This document shows positions 33,556 through 46,796 of a stretch of 64,000 nucleotides of DNA, piece by piece. Made by a program: the position numbers and the translations under genes. The stretch is from Stictocephala bisonia (taxonomy: Eukaryota; Arthropoda; Insecta; Hemiptera; Membracidae), in the NCBI GenBank assembly GCA_035578905.1, contig JAQJVL010000002.1:6007717-6071716 (forward strand), written 5' to 3'. Position 1 is the stretch's first letter. Each line of letters opens with the position of its first letter. The notes below the pieces were generated by a model. It saw only the letters and a list, made by a program, of their open reading frames with translations, was not told the origin of the DNA and made no database searches.

Positions 33556-34189
33556 GCAGTGGAGCATAGTCTTTTCTACTTTTCTACATGGTGGTATTTT
33601 CTGAAATTTGATGGTATATTGGTAATTAAGAGACAAATACCTATAATTTGATACCCCACTTGGGTGTATTAATTTAACACTACCCAAACTTTGGGCTTTT
33701 GAGCATATTTTGTCATTGGGGGGGGGGGCATGCTTATAGTTTTATACCCCACTTTCTGCTAGAAGTCGATAATGGTTCCAGATTGTTTTTATGCTAGAAG
33801 TCAATTCCACGGGACGTCTAGGAGCCTCTGGAACAGAAATTAGAATTGTACCACTGTTGAGACCGGTGCCAATCGATTTTTTGTCCTCAAAAACCTAAAA
33901 GCAATGAACAATTAAAAACAAACGAACAATTAAATATCATCTTAACATTTTAATTTCCTCTATCCTTACAAATTTCTACTTCTACATTGCTGGAATATGC
34001 ACTTTGGAACTAAAGTATTGAACAACAATAAATCTCATTATTAAATATGTTATTTTGCACTTTTAACATGCTACCTGCTGTTTACTGAAATCCTGGGTTT
34101 TACGGCAGCAAAGATGTCTACGAATTGTTATAAAACATAAATAATGAAGTACGGTATTTATTTTGTATTAACTATTTTGAGCAGTTTTC
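33556..34189. other. Non-coding tract shared by both duplication copies
   Basis: Matches 19874-20465. Contains a G10 run near 33719-33728. No gene. Confidence 0.65.
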
Positions 34190-34193
34190 TTAT

Positions 34194-35386
34194 CAGCCAA
34201 TATAGCTTGATAATTGATTGGTCCATATAGCTTGATAATCGGTCGATATAGCTTGATCATCGGTCGATATAGCTTGTTAATCGGTTGATATAGCTTGTTA
34301 ATTGGTTGATATAGCTTGTTAATCAGTCGATGTAGCTTGATCATCGGTCGATATAGCTTGATCATCAGTTGATATAGCTTGATAATCGGTCGATATAGCT
34401 TGATAATCGGTCGATATAGCTTGATCATCAGTTGATATAGCTTGATAATCAGTCGATATAGCTTGATAATCGGTCGATATAGCTTGATAATTGGTCAATA
34501 TAGCTTGATCATCGGTCGATATAGCTTGTTAATTGGTCAATATAGCTTGATAATTGGTCAATATAGCTTGATAATTGGTCAATATAGCTTGATAATTAGT
34601 CAACATAGCTTGATAATTGGTCAATATAGCTTGATAATTGGTCAATATAGCTTGATAATTGGTCAATATAGCTTGATCATCGGTCGATATAGCTTGTTAA
34701 TCGGTCGATATAGCTTGATAATTGGTCGATATAGCTTGATAATTGGTCGATATAGCTTGATAATTTGTCGATATAGCTTGATAATTGGTCGATATAGCTT
34801 GATAATCGGTCGATATAGCTTGATAATCGGTCGATATAGCTTGATAATTGGTCGATATAGCTTGATAATCGGTCGATATAGCTTGATAATTGGTTGATGT
34901 AGCTTGATAATTGGTCGATATAGCTTGATAATTGGTCGATATAGCTTGATAATTGGTCGATATAGCTTGATAATCGGTCGATATAGCTTGATAATCGGTC
35001 GATATAGCTTGATAATTGGTCGATATAGCTTGATAATTGGTCGATATAGCTTGATAATTTGTCGATATAGCTTGATAATCGGTCGATATAGCTTGATCAT
35101 CGGTCGATATAGCTTGATAATTGGTCGATATAGCTTGATAATCGGTCGATATAGCTTGATAATTGGTCGATATAGCTTGATAATTGGTCGATATAGCTTG
35201 ATAATCGGTCGATATAGCTTGATAATTGGTCGATATAGCTTGATAATTGGTCGATATAGCTTGATAATCGGTCGATATAGCTTGATAATTGGTCGATATA
35301 GCTTGATAATTGGTCGATATAGCTTGATAATTGGTCAATATAGCTTGATAATTGGTCAATATAGCTTGATAATCGGTCGATATGAC
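34194..35386. repeat. Satellite II array, copy 2 (21-bp unit, about 57 units)
   Basis: Same unit as 20471-22968 but half as long and with a different variant spectrum: GTTAATCGG, AATTGGTCAATATAG and plain AATTGG/AATCGG units dominate, while the CATCGG-GATATGG dimers common in copy 1 are absent or rare. Open frames of up to 257 codons here are artefacts. Confidence 0.97.
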
Positions 35387-35927
35387 TACTGCAGTTGCGT
35401 AACAGTAAACACAACTAATGTACAATAATTGGTTAGGATGAAAATTGTTCTCGTAACCATCATCTTCCAACCATCCAAAAACTTAATTTATATTATCTTA
35501 CTTATTGAATATAAATATTTGATTAATATCGAGTTTCTTGCCATCTAACAGGATTTGAAAATATTCTTGGAAATGGGTCAATAATTGGCTATATTTTTCC
35601 CATAAATGCGTTTTATTTTGCAGAGATTACAGATTTTTAAAAAAATCTAAAATACTAATGGCACAATTTTTAGTAAATTTGATCTATTTCCGTTAGTTTA
35701 AATTATATTTTATTTTTTTTTTTAGTTTTATGTGTTTTTCGATAATTATGAATTTGAAAACTATTTTTGTCGAGTTGCAGTGAATAGTTATTTCTCGGGA
35801 TAAAGCAGAAAAACTACTTTCACGCTGAATATTGGCTAGCAGCCATTACTTGATAATTAATTAAAAACACCAACTATCAGCCAAAAAACCACGTTAAGCT
35901 ATATTCCTGCCCGAATTTAACGAAAAA
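35387..35927. other. Non-coding tract after satellite II, copy 2
   Basis: Matches 22969-23511. No gene. Confidence 0.65.
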
Positions 35928-36303
35928 TATCAATTTTTGTTCAATAAATATACAATTAAGCTATGTTAAGTTATGTATCGTATGGTTGGGTAAGTGAAAA
36001 GTGTATTTTTAGGTCCGAACAAATAATTTAATCGAATAATTAAATTATTATTGAATAAATAATAAATCGTGGTCAGCATTACAATTTATCGGAAAAATCT
36101 TAAAACAATGGCATATTAACAAGTTGGTTTTTTACTATAAGTTAAAAAACTAGTTAAACGATTTTTCTGTAAAAAACGATTATTCCAAGGTTGAAATCAA
36201 CCTCCTTAAGATATGTAAACTCATATTTCACCGCTTTTTCAACAAGAAATCGATTTTCAAAAGTGGCTGGAAAGTTCATAATTAACAGATTATAAATGTT
36301 TAT
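35928..36303 (-). repeat. Dispersed repeat R1, copy 3
   Basis: Duplicate of 23512-23888; reverse complement of the 5513-5852 family. Confidence 0.75.
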
Positions 36304-36330
36304 ACTGGTCGCTTGTACAGACACAAAATA

Positions 36331-38527
36331 CCTCGTGCTTTCTAAGAACAAATAAAACGTCATTTACTATATCACTTAGTTATAATACTAAAGCTACAAT
36401 AATTTAAGAAGAAAATGATTGAAAAATATCCTCATTTGCCATACAAATTAAGCTATTTGTTGCAACTCTTTGTTTGTAAACAACATATATGACATTTATA
36501 AAAATCTCTAATTATTGGAACATGTTTTACTCTGAAAATACATTTTCTCCTAATTTGAAAAATTTATTGGAAATAATCAGACTTCCGTACGTTTGTTTAT
36601 ACAAAACTCAAAACTTAGTGAATTGAATTAACTTTTTTACACATCATTGTATCTACGAGTTTTCCCTAGTTCCTAGAGCAATGAACGGTAATAGGGAATT
36701 TCAAGTATTACCATACCTACCTACATTTCACCAATAAAAATAAATTTCTGTGTTGAACACGTGCTGCTGCATTTATGAACAAGCTGATTTATGTGCATAT
36801 TATATGCAAGTCATATCCTGCAAGTTTATTACTTTCATCAGATGATTGTTTATCAATGAAAACAACTTTGAGTTAGTTTATTTAGGATAGAGCCAAGTAA
36901 ATGTTCAACCTTTATTTTTCTAACAAATCAAGTCTAAAATATCAACTAAGAGTTAAAATCAGACAAAGCCACAGCAAAATGTGGTTTTGTTGGTTTTATG
37001 TATATATAATGAAATATATTAATGTCGAAGAATAATATTATCAAATTATAAATATATATGTGTTATAAGTACATACATTAGCTAAATAGAAATATAGCTT
37101 TTCGTTTGAACCATATTTTCGGTTATTATTAATATGCAATGAATTATATAGATCAATAAAACATAAAATCAATAGACATTTTTCATAAAAAAGCCTTGCA
37201 TGATACTTCAGTGTTTTGAACCTAGAGCTATATGATTATATCGTTTGTGAATGATATTAATGAAGCTAAGCCTCACTTTTCATTATGGTATCGTATTTCT
37301 GTTTAATTAATAGTAAAAGTCAGATAGCCTGAGCTCAAAAGCTAAGCACTATTCAATTAAAGTGTGAACAGCTGGAAAAGTATTAATAAAGTAGATAAAT
37401 GTCAATTTTACTAGAAAAATACAGCGTTTTATTGCAAAATTCCTAATCTACCATTTATTCCTGTCATACAAATATAATGGTTCACATGACATTAGTGTCA
37501 GGAAAAATATGACGTGTAATTTGGACCAGGCATTAACTCGTCAACAGAGTAAAACGCTTTAAATATTATGATGTGCCTTGAATGAGTTCTGAGTTGAGCA
37601 TGACTTGCTGAACACTTGATATTGCCATATACGACGTTTTCTAGTTCAACCTACTATCTGGTCCTTACATTTCTGTGTTGTCAGACTCTAGATGACCCTG
37701 CCTGAACAAGTAGTACCGGAATTGTGAGTATCTCTAATGGCGATTAAAATATTTAAAAATAGTTACAACTAGCACAATAGTCTAAGTATTACTGCACTAA
37801 AAACATGCATAAGTCCATTCAGATATAGCCATCCAAGAAAGTAAAGTCAAAGTATGAAAGAAGACGTCCAGTTACTCAAGCCAAAGTGATAATGTACCGT
37901 AATTATAGAAGTTCATTGTTAACAAATCCAATTTTGAAAATTCATTATGATATATCTAATGTTGTATCATGAGCCATAAATTCATAGCATTCATAAATTC
38001 AAATACATTTAAATTCTGTACGAGGTAAAGGTTAAACATGAATACCTGCAAAAGGCTAGCAATGATTTGCTTATTCACTCTCTAGAAATAAACAATGGTG
38101 TGTGAAATATACATTTCAGGACTAGCTTGAGAATGTAGAGAGTATAATTAGCAATCCAAATTCTCTAGAACCTAGTCACTCGACCAGGGTCAATTGTTTT
38201 TATAATCAAAAATAAAATTGTTTTCACCAGCCCACATAAGCAGTATGAGCACTGGCATTTTAGACTTCAACTATCCAGACGTGTTAACTAGAGATCATCT
38301 CACAGACTATATTGTTAGAGTTCACTCATGGTTATTTCGAGTACTCTTCTTTACTCCCTCTACATATGACAGTGGTGGGGGTAGGAGCCACCAGTCACCG
38401 GCGTTTCACGCAAAGGCATGCCAAGCCATGTGAGCTGAGTAAAGTTTTCTTGAAGTGAAAAAAAAGAAGATTGGAGGGTCAAAATCCCAATAAATACAAC
38501 AAGGTATTAAAAAAATGCACACTCCTC

Positions 38528-38586
<59 letters not shown>

Positions 38587-40160
38587 TCAAAAGGAACCAT
38601 GGACGACGAGAAACTGAATCAGATAAATTTTACTCTCACCTAAATCCCCACTTATTCCACTCTTGCACATTTCCGATCACTCTTACAGTTTGCCAATTTT
38701 GCACTGCAATTTAATTATTTCTCTATGGTGCCATCTGCAAAATAATTAAGATGTAAATGTTAATCTATTACTCTGGTAATGTGAAGTATATGTGCTCCTA
38801 TATAGACAAATGTATTCTTCTATAGTTAACATACAAATAATCAAGTGTATAATTTACGTATAGCAAATAGTTGCACGATTTATTTAAACACTATTAATAG
38901 TCAGTAATAGATAAACGTATTTAAGTAAAAGCTCATCAAGTAACCTGTGATGTGTGGTAAAGGATGTAAAGAAAGTTCAGCTTAAAGTTAAATACTATTT
39001 AATTTGAATCTGAACTTTTTTAAATTTTACAACTATTTTTACTAAAATAGTTGTACAATTTTCTAATATCTATGAAATGTCCAAATTTTAAATTAAAAAC
39101 ATTCCATTTGAAACTGTAAATTATGTTAGCATTACTTTTTAAAGAATTTTTCAGCTTCAAAACTGACCCCAGATTTAGTGCTATTACAGCACTGTTCTGC
39201 ACCAAAACTGAGGACCTTTGGAAGTGTTGATGGGTAAAGAATTGTTATATTGGACTATCAGTTTTTTTCTTTTAGCACTGATTATTTGTGTAACTTTCTT
39301 AATTTATTTTTTAATTATCATACAGTTAAACATGTGAACTTTAAATTTTGTTCTTGAAGATTTTAACTAAATACAATTGTGGTATCAACTTAGTGTCCAC
39401 TAGATTGGACCATAAATTATCATGCAATGTTCACAATAACTTTTTATAATAATAAAAATGAACCGTAAATATGGAATAGAAAGTTTTATTTAAGCAGAAG
39501 ACTGAATTGGGCTCTGACGACTTCCCAGCAGTTGCTGGAGAGACCTTAAATACAACAACCTAAGTTCTTTTTTCAGCGTCATCTGTAAGTAGACGACGAC
39601 AGTAAGGAGCCTGAACAAATTTGTTATAATGGAAGACAACCGGATTAGGCTCTTTAAGGGAGATTCTCTTCTGATTTGTCATACAGCTAATGAGAATTCT
39701 CTGTAGAACTGCACTGGTATTTAAAAGGCCGAACGAAAAATAATATCTACGCCCATTACTAAAATAGTTTTTCTATGGTATATTTAAAAAAGATGTTCAT
39801 AATTTGACCACAAGATAGAATACTCCCCAGCAAAAAGAAAAGATCATTCATGACTTTATTTTCATTTGAATATTTCATTTCTAAGCATAATACGTGCTGG
39901 TATAAATACAAGGTAATTGAATGGCACACAACACCGATTTATTATAGTATAAATATAAAATGCATAAATATAGACATCGAGTTTTGTAAACCACATATAC
40001 CTTCCTCAGACTAGAGGGATTCAAAAAGGTAATTATTAATTTTTTAGTAACATTATAAATATTTTTTTTGTTGATGTTTACTTATTTTGTAATTTGATTT
40101 GAATGCTTAACAATACTAAATCACCTACGTTATATTTTACTACCAATAATATAAGTCAAC
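36331..40160. other. AT-rich intergenic sequence
   Basis: No gene or recognised repeat except a (TA) microsatellite at 38539-38584 preceded by (TG)5. 38218-38433 has a 71-codon open frame without recognisable features, judged random. Confidence 0.55.
38539..38584. repeat. (TA)n microsatellite
   Basis: About 23 TA units following a short TG run. Confidence 0.98.
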
Positions 40161-40161
40161 T

Positions 40162-40250
40162 AGGGGACACCCCTGCACGCCTCGCGTGTAAACCCCGACT
40201 CTCGCTGCGCGCGATATACCTCGGCCTTCGGCCTCGACATTTGACTACCA
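40162..40250. other. Short GC-rich insert with hairpins
   Basis: A roughly 80-bp block with high GC (CCCCTGCACGCCTCGCG, CTCTCGCTGCGCGCGATA, CTCGGCCTTCGGCCTCG) in very AT-rich DNA. GGCC-TTC-GGCC forms a stem-loop. ACTACCAATAATA occurs on both sides (about 40139 and 40246), as a target duplication or repeat unit would. Nature unknown. Confidence 0.4.
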
Positions 40251-40514
40251 ATAATAGTAGAATATCTGTATAACGTAAAATCACAATATTTAATTTATTT
40301 ACAATACTTTACTTACACTAATTGCGTTGCTACGTATTAATTAGTAAAGGGTATTACTTAGACAAGTTCAAACGTGTTCATTTAACTTGTTTTTGTTTAC
40401 CTAATGCATCGATTGGGTAGTGTAAAATATACAAAATAAACGTGTTTATTTATTTACAAAACAGCTGTTAATAATTTACTAACAGCTTGTGAACTATGGC
40501 AACTGTTATTAATT

Positions 40515-40860
40515 AATGCTCGGACTGCGGAGGGCAAGGTCGAAGGTTCGAATCAAGTTCACGCACAGGCCTGCAGGCCCATGTGAACTGGTGAGAAAAG
40601 TTAAATCAAAGCATTAAACATCTTAAAAAGCATATTAAAATCAACACAATGTTATTCTTAAGGAAAAAAGAAAATTTTGAGAGACTATTTATGCCCCTTA
40701 GGAATGGAATTTGGAAAAATTCTTCCTTAGTGGATCCCTTCGATACTAAAACTAACTTCCTTTAACATTTTTTGTAAATCCGTTTGGTAGCTTTTGAGAT
40801 TTCATGGTGAGTGAGTGAGTGAGTCAGTCATTTAGTGGTATTTGGCTTTTATATATACGA
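40515..40860 (+). mobile_element. Probable tRNA-derived SINE
   Basis: GGTTCGAATC at 40545-40554 is a good RNA polymerase III B-box in the context GCGGAGGGCAAGGTCGAAGG, typical of tRNA-derived SINE heads; the A-box side is degraded. About 220 bp further on, CCGTTTGGTAGCTTTTGAGA and GTGAGTGAGTGAGTGAGTC then TTTTATATATACGA resemble RTE-type LINE/SINE tails. Boundaries are approximate. Confidence 0.5.
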
Positions 40861-43800
40861 ATAAGCTGTATAAGTTGCGCCAACTAAGTCCCGCTCTTGG
40901 TCGGCCACTACTAGCCAAACTCCATACTACGACTAAGGGTCTGCACATGTTTCCTACTGTCCCTCTCCGGCCCGAGCACAACTGCCTTATCAACTGCTGA
41001 GTGCCAGTATAAAGGAGTATTTTGTGAGTTACTGTACTGAAGACGGCGTGTGACTTACTACTGGTGCACACTAAAACCCTAAAGGAAGGGCTCGTCTCTT
41101 CAAAGCAATAAAATCATAAACTTGGTCGGTTTTTTTTTCACAGAAAACCAATGTTTTCTGGCTGACATTTGTTTTTACCTGTGCATCCCCCCCCCCATCT
41201 TCACTCACAAGGAAGCACCCAGAGCGGAATTTAGATGGCGCGACTTATAGTGTTCCTAAAAGAATCTTTCAAATAAAGATTAACTAAACTGTGTTTATTT
41301 GTATGTTTTCTCTCATATCATAGAGAGTCATCACTATATTCTATTTGTTTACTTATAGTGCTTCAATGAAAAACGATTTACATCGTAATATGATCCTGCA
41401 GTGTTTTTATATATTGTGTCTGCTGCGTTAACTCATCACATCAGTACTTTTCAAAATACACTAATCCCTAATTACTGTTCTAATACAACCAATCCCTAGA
41501 TCACTAAAATGAGCATTAGCTGCTGTCTATAGCATTTCCAATTATGAAAAGCTAACGAACTATGGGAGGAAAAGGCAGCATATATTCTACATTTGCGCAC
41601 TGCACTATAAATATGGAACCAGTGCATGGCCAATTTGATTCGCCTATAGCACTATCATAGGTCGTAGGAAGAAAGTGTTTCATCCCATGGAAGAATATGT
41701 GTATGTGGTTGAAATTGTGTAGGCGTATTAAATTTTTTCTAAACATTAACTTTTTATTTTCTATAGTTTTCCCACATAGTTTCAGTCACCACACCACTAT
41801 CGATCATTTTATTTCCACTGAACTAATTAACTCATTATTCAGTAATGTTGACTCTGAATTGAGGAAAGATACATATTTTTTGTCAGTATAGATAAACAAT
41901 GTTATTAGGATATTAATTTTTAACTATAATCCACACTATAACAATATTATTTATCTGTAATACAAAAATATGTACTGCATTTTAAATATTAAAAAATAAA
42001 TGTACGTTATTTTAAAATCAACTAGAGCTCAAGTTTTTAATAAACTTTGAACTATATATATATGGTAATCTAAATGTCCTATAGTTGCTCTAATATAAAG
42101 GATATTTTTAAAGGATTGCTTTACAAAAAGAGTAAAATGCAATCAATAGTCATACAAGTCTTGAAGGCGTTACTACTTCAGCTGGATAATACCGTCACGA
42201 CATTGGTCATAACATTTTGATCATCTTCGTAGTTCCAGCACTTGCTGTAGGAGCGCTCTGAGGTCAATTCTAGAGAATCACTAAATTGAAGATAAACCAC
42301 GTGTGTCATATTTAGACCAGAGGGATTCACGAAGGAATCAGTATGTGCATCCCCTTGGTTAGTGAGAGTGGTTTACTGAATTTATTCACCATAATATTTG
42401 CAACTATATTTAATCAACATTTAATATATTTGTTTTTTCTAATGTTCACTTTTTTAAACAAACTTAACCAAAAACTGATAAAACTAAAGAAAACTATAAA
42501 TCTGTGAAAAATACAGGTATAAACATTTTATTACATTTTCCTAGTAATAATATTCGCAAATACGTACGTGAGAAACATCACAAATACTAGGCATCAACGT
42601 GTCACTCATGACCTATTAGGCACTCACGCATTATACTGTACATTCAAAAAACGTCATGAGGAGACTTACCAGATGTTTTCTGGGTGATATATTACCAGAA
42701 AAGTAAAGTTGGAAAATGATATTAACTTAAATCAATTAATTACTCCCCTATAATGGAAACACTTACATGAAATACGAGTGTAGTTTATATTATAAAACTA
42801 CATACACATAGTGTAAAACCCATAAATATTATCAGACATTTATTTGTATTATTTATATTCAAATGAAAATTAAAACTACATTCATAGCGATTAAAAATTG
42901 TCTTTTGAACATGTAAATATACAAGTATTTAAACTATGCCACTACATTCAAGTGTATACATGTAATTGGTTTAATTAATATAGAATACACTTGAAAACTA
43001 AGCAAATAAAAAAAAAAACCAAACCAAGCAATATTTTTATAAAAAGTGATTGATCTATACTAAAAAAATATATATATTTATAAACCATGTTACTGTATAC
43101 TAAGTTATTTTTATTAAGCTCAGTTAGGTGTAGGCTAATATTGTGGGATTATAAAAATACATTCATATATTTAATAGACATTACCGTCGAAAATAACCAA
43201 ATATATTAATACTAATGTAACATATTTTTACCATTTAAAACTTTTGTGTAAAATATGGTTTGGCTGTGAATATGGTTTTTGCTCCTCTCCTGCCAACGTA
43301 ACCATAAGAAGACAAAGCTTAATCCTAAGTTTTTGGGTCTTTCGGTTCTTAGTTACAGTATATGAAATGTTGATAAAACGTATGTAGGATTTATTAAAAC
43401 ATACAAAAATATGATGATGTACGGATTATTAACACACCCACGGAAAAGAAAGAAATAGAGGTCATAGCCAATAGTGTGATGAATTGGTGTTGAGTAGTTA
43501 GTTAGTTTTGACTTAAACGGCTTGTGCCGAAGGCATAGATACACATTTTAATCGGGGTATAATTTTTGCTACTAAACATAGAACTGTACTAAAATGTACT
43601 TAAATATCATGTTTAATGAAAACAAGATGGAGGGCTTCCAGAGATATACATATGCGCATAGCGTGGTTAGTTTTATCAAACCGTCAACATAGGTAATAGA
43701 TTGCTTGAAACTTTTTAAGTAAATCTAATACATCAGTTAATAAATAATACGGGAGAAACAGGTAAGCACACTAGATAACTAAGTACACAAAAATATTTCT

Positions 43801-44462
43801 TCTTTTTTTGGTAAATTGTTTGCAAGGCTATTATTTTACTGTAACAGTTTAGATTATACTAAAATGTCTGTACTCTAAGAACTTAATTACGTAACGAAAA
43901 AACAGCCTTTCTTCCAGGAATGATGTAAGTATAGATAAGTTAATCGTCTGAGTACGCTTTTGGTGGTTAGAGAGTCAACTGTGGAAATCCAATATTCCTT
44001 ATAAGTGGTCACCGGTGAGTATCGGTGACCAGTCAACGGTACAAGGTCACTACTACCGTTTCCGTTACAGTTCCTGCAGATCTGAGCTAACGTGTCACTC
44101 AACCACTCACGTCCCTGTGCTGGGTGCACTTTCAGTTTTCTAAAGAAGAGGCAAATGCACGCTTCGTGAAGCGCGAAACACTAGAAATAGTGACTGAAGT
44201 GTTTTATGAGCCACTGTTTTCTGATAATAAATATTGTTACTTGATTTTACCAGTACAAATGCAGTAAATTATTGCTCTTCAGTAATTTCAAATCCCTGTT
44301 TCACAAGGCACACCGAAATTACGAACTGAAATACAGGTAGTCGTCTTTATTGCGTGCCTGTATTCCTCAAAGAAATATTATTATGGGTGGGTTAACAAAG
44401 GGAAATTATAAATATTAACTAATTTTTTATCAATCATTTCTTGAAACTACACAGTCGGTGCA
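40861..44462. other. Intergenic sequence without recognised genes
   Basis: Mostly AT-rich. 40870-41090 and 43900-44160 are locally GC-richer. A perfect 6-bp stem (CGCTTC-GT-GAAGCG) lies at about 44161-44174. A C9 run lies at 41187-41195. No exon could be supported. Confidence 0.5.
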
Positions 44463-44843
44463 TAACTTAACCTAACTTAACATTAACTAAACTTAACACA
44501 CCAAAACCTTAACCTAACAACCTAACCTAACTTAACCTAACCTGACTTAAACTAACCTAGCCAATCAGCCCAACCTAACATATCTACACCTAAGATACTT
44601 TAACCTGACCTAACATAACAGCCTAACCTAAACTAACATCCTAACCTAACTAAACCTAACATACTTAGCCTTAGCATAACCTAACCTATCAGCCTGACCT
44701 AACCTATTAGCCTGACCTAAACTAAACTCATTAAACCTAACATAACTATACCTAATAGCTTAAACTACCTTACCCTGACATAACTGAACCAAACTAACCT
44801 AACTTAACCTATCTTACATAACCCAACTTAACCTAACTTAACC
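44463..44843. repeat. Degenerate CCTAA telomere-like array
   Basis: About 380 bp of CCTAACTTAA, CCTAACCTAA and related 5-10 bp units, more diverged than the arrays at 11.3 and 28.8 kb. It is followed by GACGTAATTCACTGGCA, which resembles the MITE terminus TTCCGTTAATTCACTACCA. Confidence 0.85.
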
Positions 44844-46487
44844 ATGACGTAATTCACTGGCATTATGGCGGAAGCTGAGCACTCAGCTACCTGTTGGGCC
44901 AAGTGCCTGCTTTTTGGGATTAAAGCAGGAGTCCATAAGTTGTGTACTGGTTTCACATGGTTACGTTTCTGAAAAATAATTTATTATTGTTTTAACTCTT
45001 TAGGGATCTAGCTATGTGAGTTTTTTTAATACAAATCAGAAAAATAAAAATAAATTTAATTGAAATAAGTAAACTATATCTTATTGATACATTTTCTTTG
45101 CGTATATTTATTTGTATATACTTTGATATTTCTTATAGTAATTATACGTTGCATTACTTATTACTTCATAAAACACTGATGTTTGTAGATGAGTGGGGCC
45201 ACTCGCAAAACAAAATAAAAAATTTAAAGTAAACAAGAAATCATAAAAGATAAACAAAACAAAAATCAACAAAACGCAAACTATTTAACTATAATTTACA
45301 AAGCGTGTGTCAATGATAAAAAATAAACACACGTAATCAATATGAATTATGAAAGGAGTAAAATGGTAAAAGAATAGTCTTTGTTACATACTATAAGGAC
45401 CCCTGTGCTAAGTTCAATGAAAAATTAAAGCCATAATTAGTCAGATGATTTATTTAAACATTGTTGTGACCCTGATAAGGATATAAATCGACATCCAGTA
45501 GAATTTGATAGCGCAATACCCTGCTGGCCAATGAATATACACAACGCAACATAACAATAATAACACGAAAACGAACAATACTTCGAATAAAGGGAAAATT
45601 GATTCAGTTTTTTAAGTAAATTCAAATAGAATCAATTGTAATAAGATTTATGAAGCAAACACATTAAATGATTTGTGACTTAAAAATGTCATACATGTTT
45701 TCCTAAAAATTTTTATATTTAAATTAGGTATGGTGGTAAATGTTTTTCTGGACTATAAATGTATTAAAATATATTAAATTTTAAACATTCCATGAAGTTT
45801 AATTGACTTATTATAATGTTAATTATTTATGGCAGTGTAAATTTACGTGAAATTATACGTTTATGATAGTTTCATATATTGTTTATTATGTATAATTATA
45901 TGATCTTTTTTTTATAATGAGGTTTTGTTTAGTGAATTATAAATCTGGTAAAGAAGGAAAGTGGTAAGGCAAATGAGAACTCATCATAAATATGTTTGGA
46001 ATGACTTGAGTGAAATTTATTTTCGACATATTTGCTTTATTTAGACCAATTAAGAACCTCAGGATTCTAAGGAGCTTAAATTAAAATGTTGGAGATTTGT
46101 AGAGATGATTTTTATATTGTTGAACCCTTTTTCATAGTTTATCTCCAGCTGCAGTGAAAATAAATTGCTTTTTAATGGGGTGATTTTACTTAATGTTACT
46201 GTGACATTTGTTATGAGTATACCATCCTTAAATTTACCAGACAATCGAACTTGGGGTTTCATAAACTAGAGTTTAGGGGTAGTTTTATCATATAATAGCA
46301 ATGAAACAAAGATTTTTGTAATTTCAAGGAGGTTTTTGTACACTTCACTCACAAAAAATTTAAAGTGAAAAATAGTTGAGCTTATTTAAAAAACTTACAA
46401 TAATCCTACAGTATTGCTACTTACGAAAAAGGGTTTTAGGCCTAAGTGGCTAAACTATTACGGAAAAATGATTAACAGAAGGAACTA
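44844..46487. other. AT-rich intergenic sequence
   Basis: No supported gene or RNA. The short - strand frames at 45437-45625 and 46059-46262 have no recognisable family features. Confidence 0.5.
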
Positions 46488-46796
46488 TTCCGTGAATTCA
46501 CGTCCACTACTTTTTTGACGCAATTACCGTTAGGATAGGTTAGGTCAGGTTAGGTCATTACTAAAGTTGATCACAAACTGGTAAATCCAATGATTGACTT
46601 TCCACCGAATACGCTCTCCGTGTGTAAGTTCTCATAAAGCGATAAGATAAGGCCTGTGATATCGGATTCCTAGGGGATAAGGAATACCACAGTGGGCGTA
46701 AAAATTATTGGGGATTAGTTTTTAGGGAAAAAAATATTTCTCAAGTCGTAGTGAATTAACGGAAATATAAAATGTAGTGGAAGTGGATTAACGGAA
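46488..46796 (+). mobile_element. MITE with TTCCGTTAATTCACTACCA-type ends
   Basis: About 309 bp. The left end TTCCGTGAATTCACGTCCAC is followed by TTAGG-type pentamers (GGATAGGTTAGGTCAGGTTA) at 46531-46555; the right end has the terminal motif twice (GTAGTGAATTAACGGAA and GTGGATTAACGGAA). The core (TTGATCACAAACTGGTAAAT, GCGATAAGATAAGGCCTGTG, ACCACAGTGG) matches 58111-58442 in reverse orientation. No coding capacity. Confidence 0.85.

Larger units (their letters stand above)
23916..36330 (+). repeat. Segmental duplication, copy 2 (12.4 kb)
   Basis: Second tandem copy of 9293-23915. It differs in having a much longer satellite I, a shorter satellite II, and no counterpart of 16137-19873: sequence jumps from GCTGTTCAG (ending 33555) straight to GCAGTGG. 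After 36330 the sequence (CCTCGTGCTTTC) is no longer shared. Confidence 0.92.

Noticed and set aside
34442..35470. Open frames of 145-257 codons with IIGRYSL or STNYQAI repeats
   Set aside because: Same satellite II artefact in the second array.
38406..38714. Frames containing runs of Ile-Tyr
   Set aside because: Translation of the (TA)n microsatellite.
40545..40554. tRNA gene
   Set aside because: Only the B-box is good; the acceptor stem, A-box and anticodon arm cannot be folded from the flanking bases, so a SINE head is more likely.
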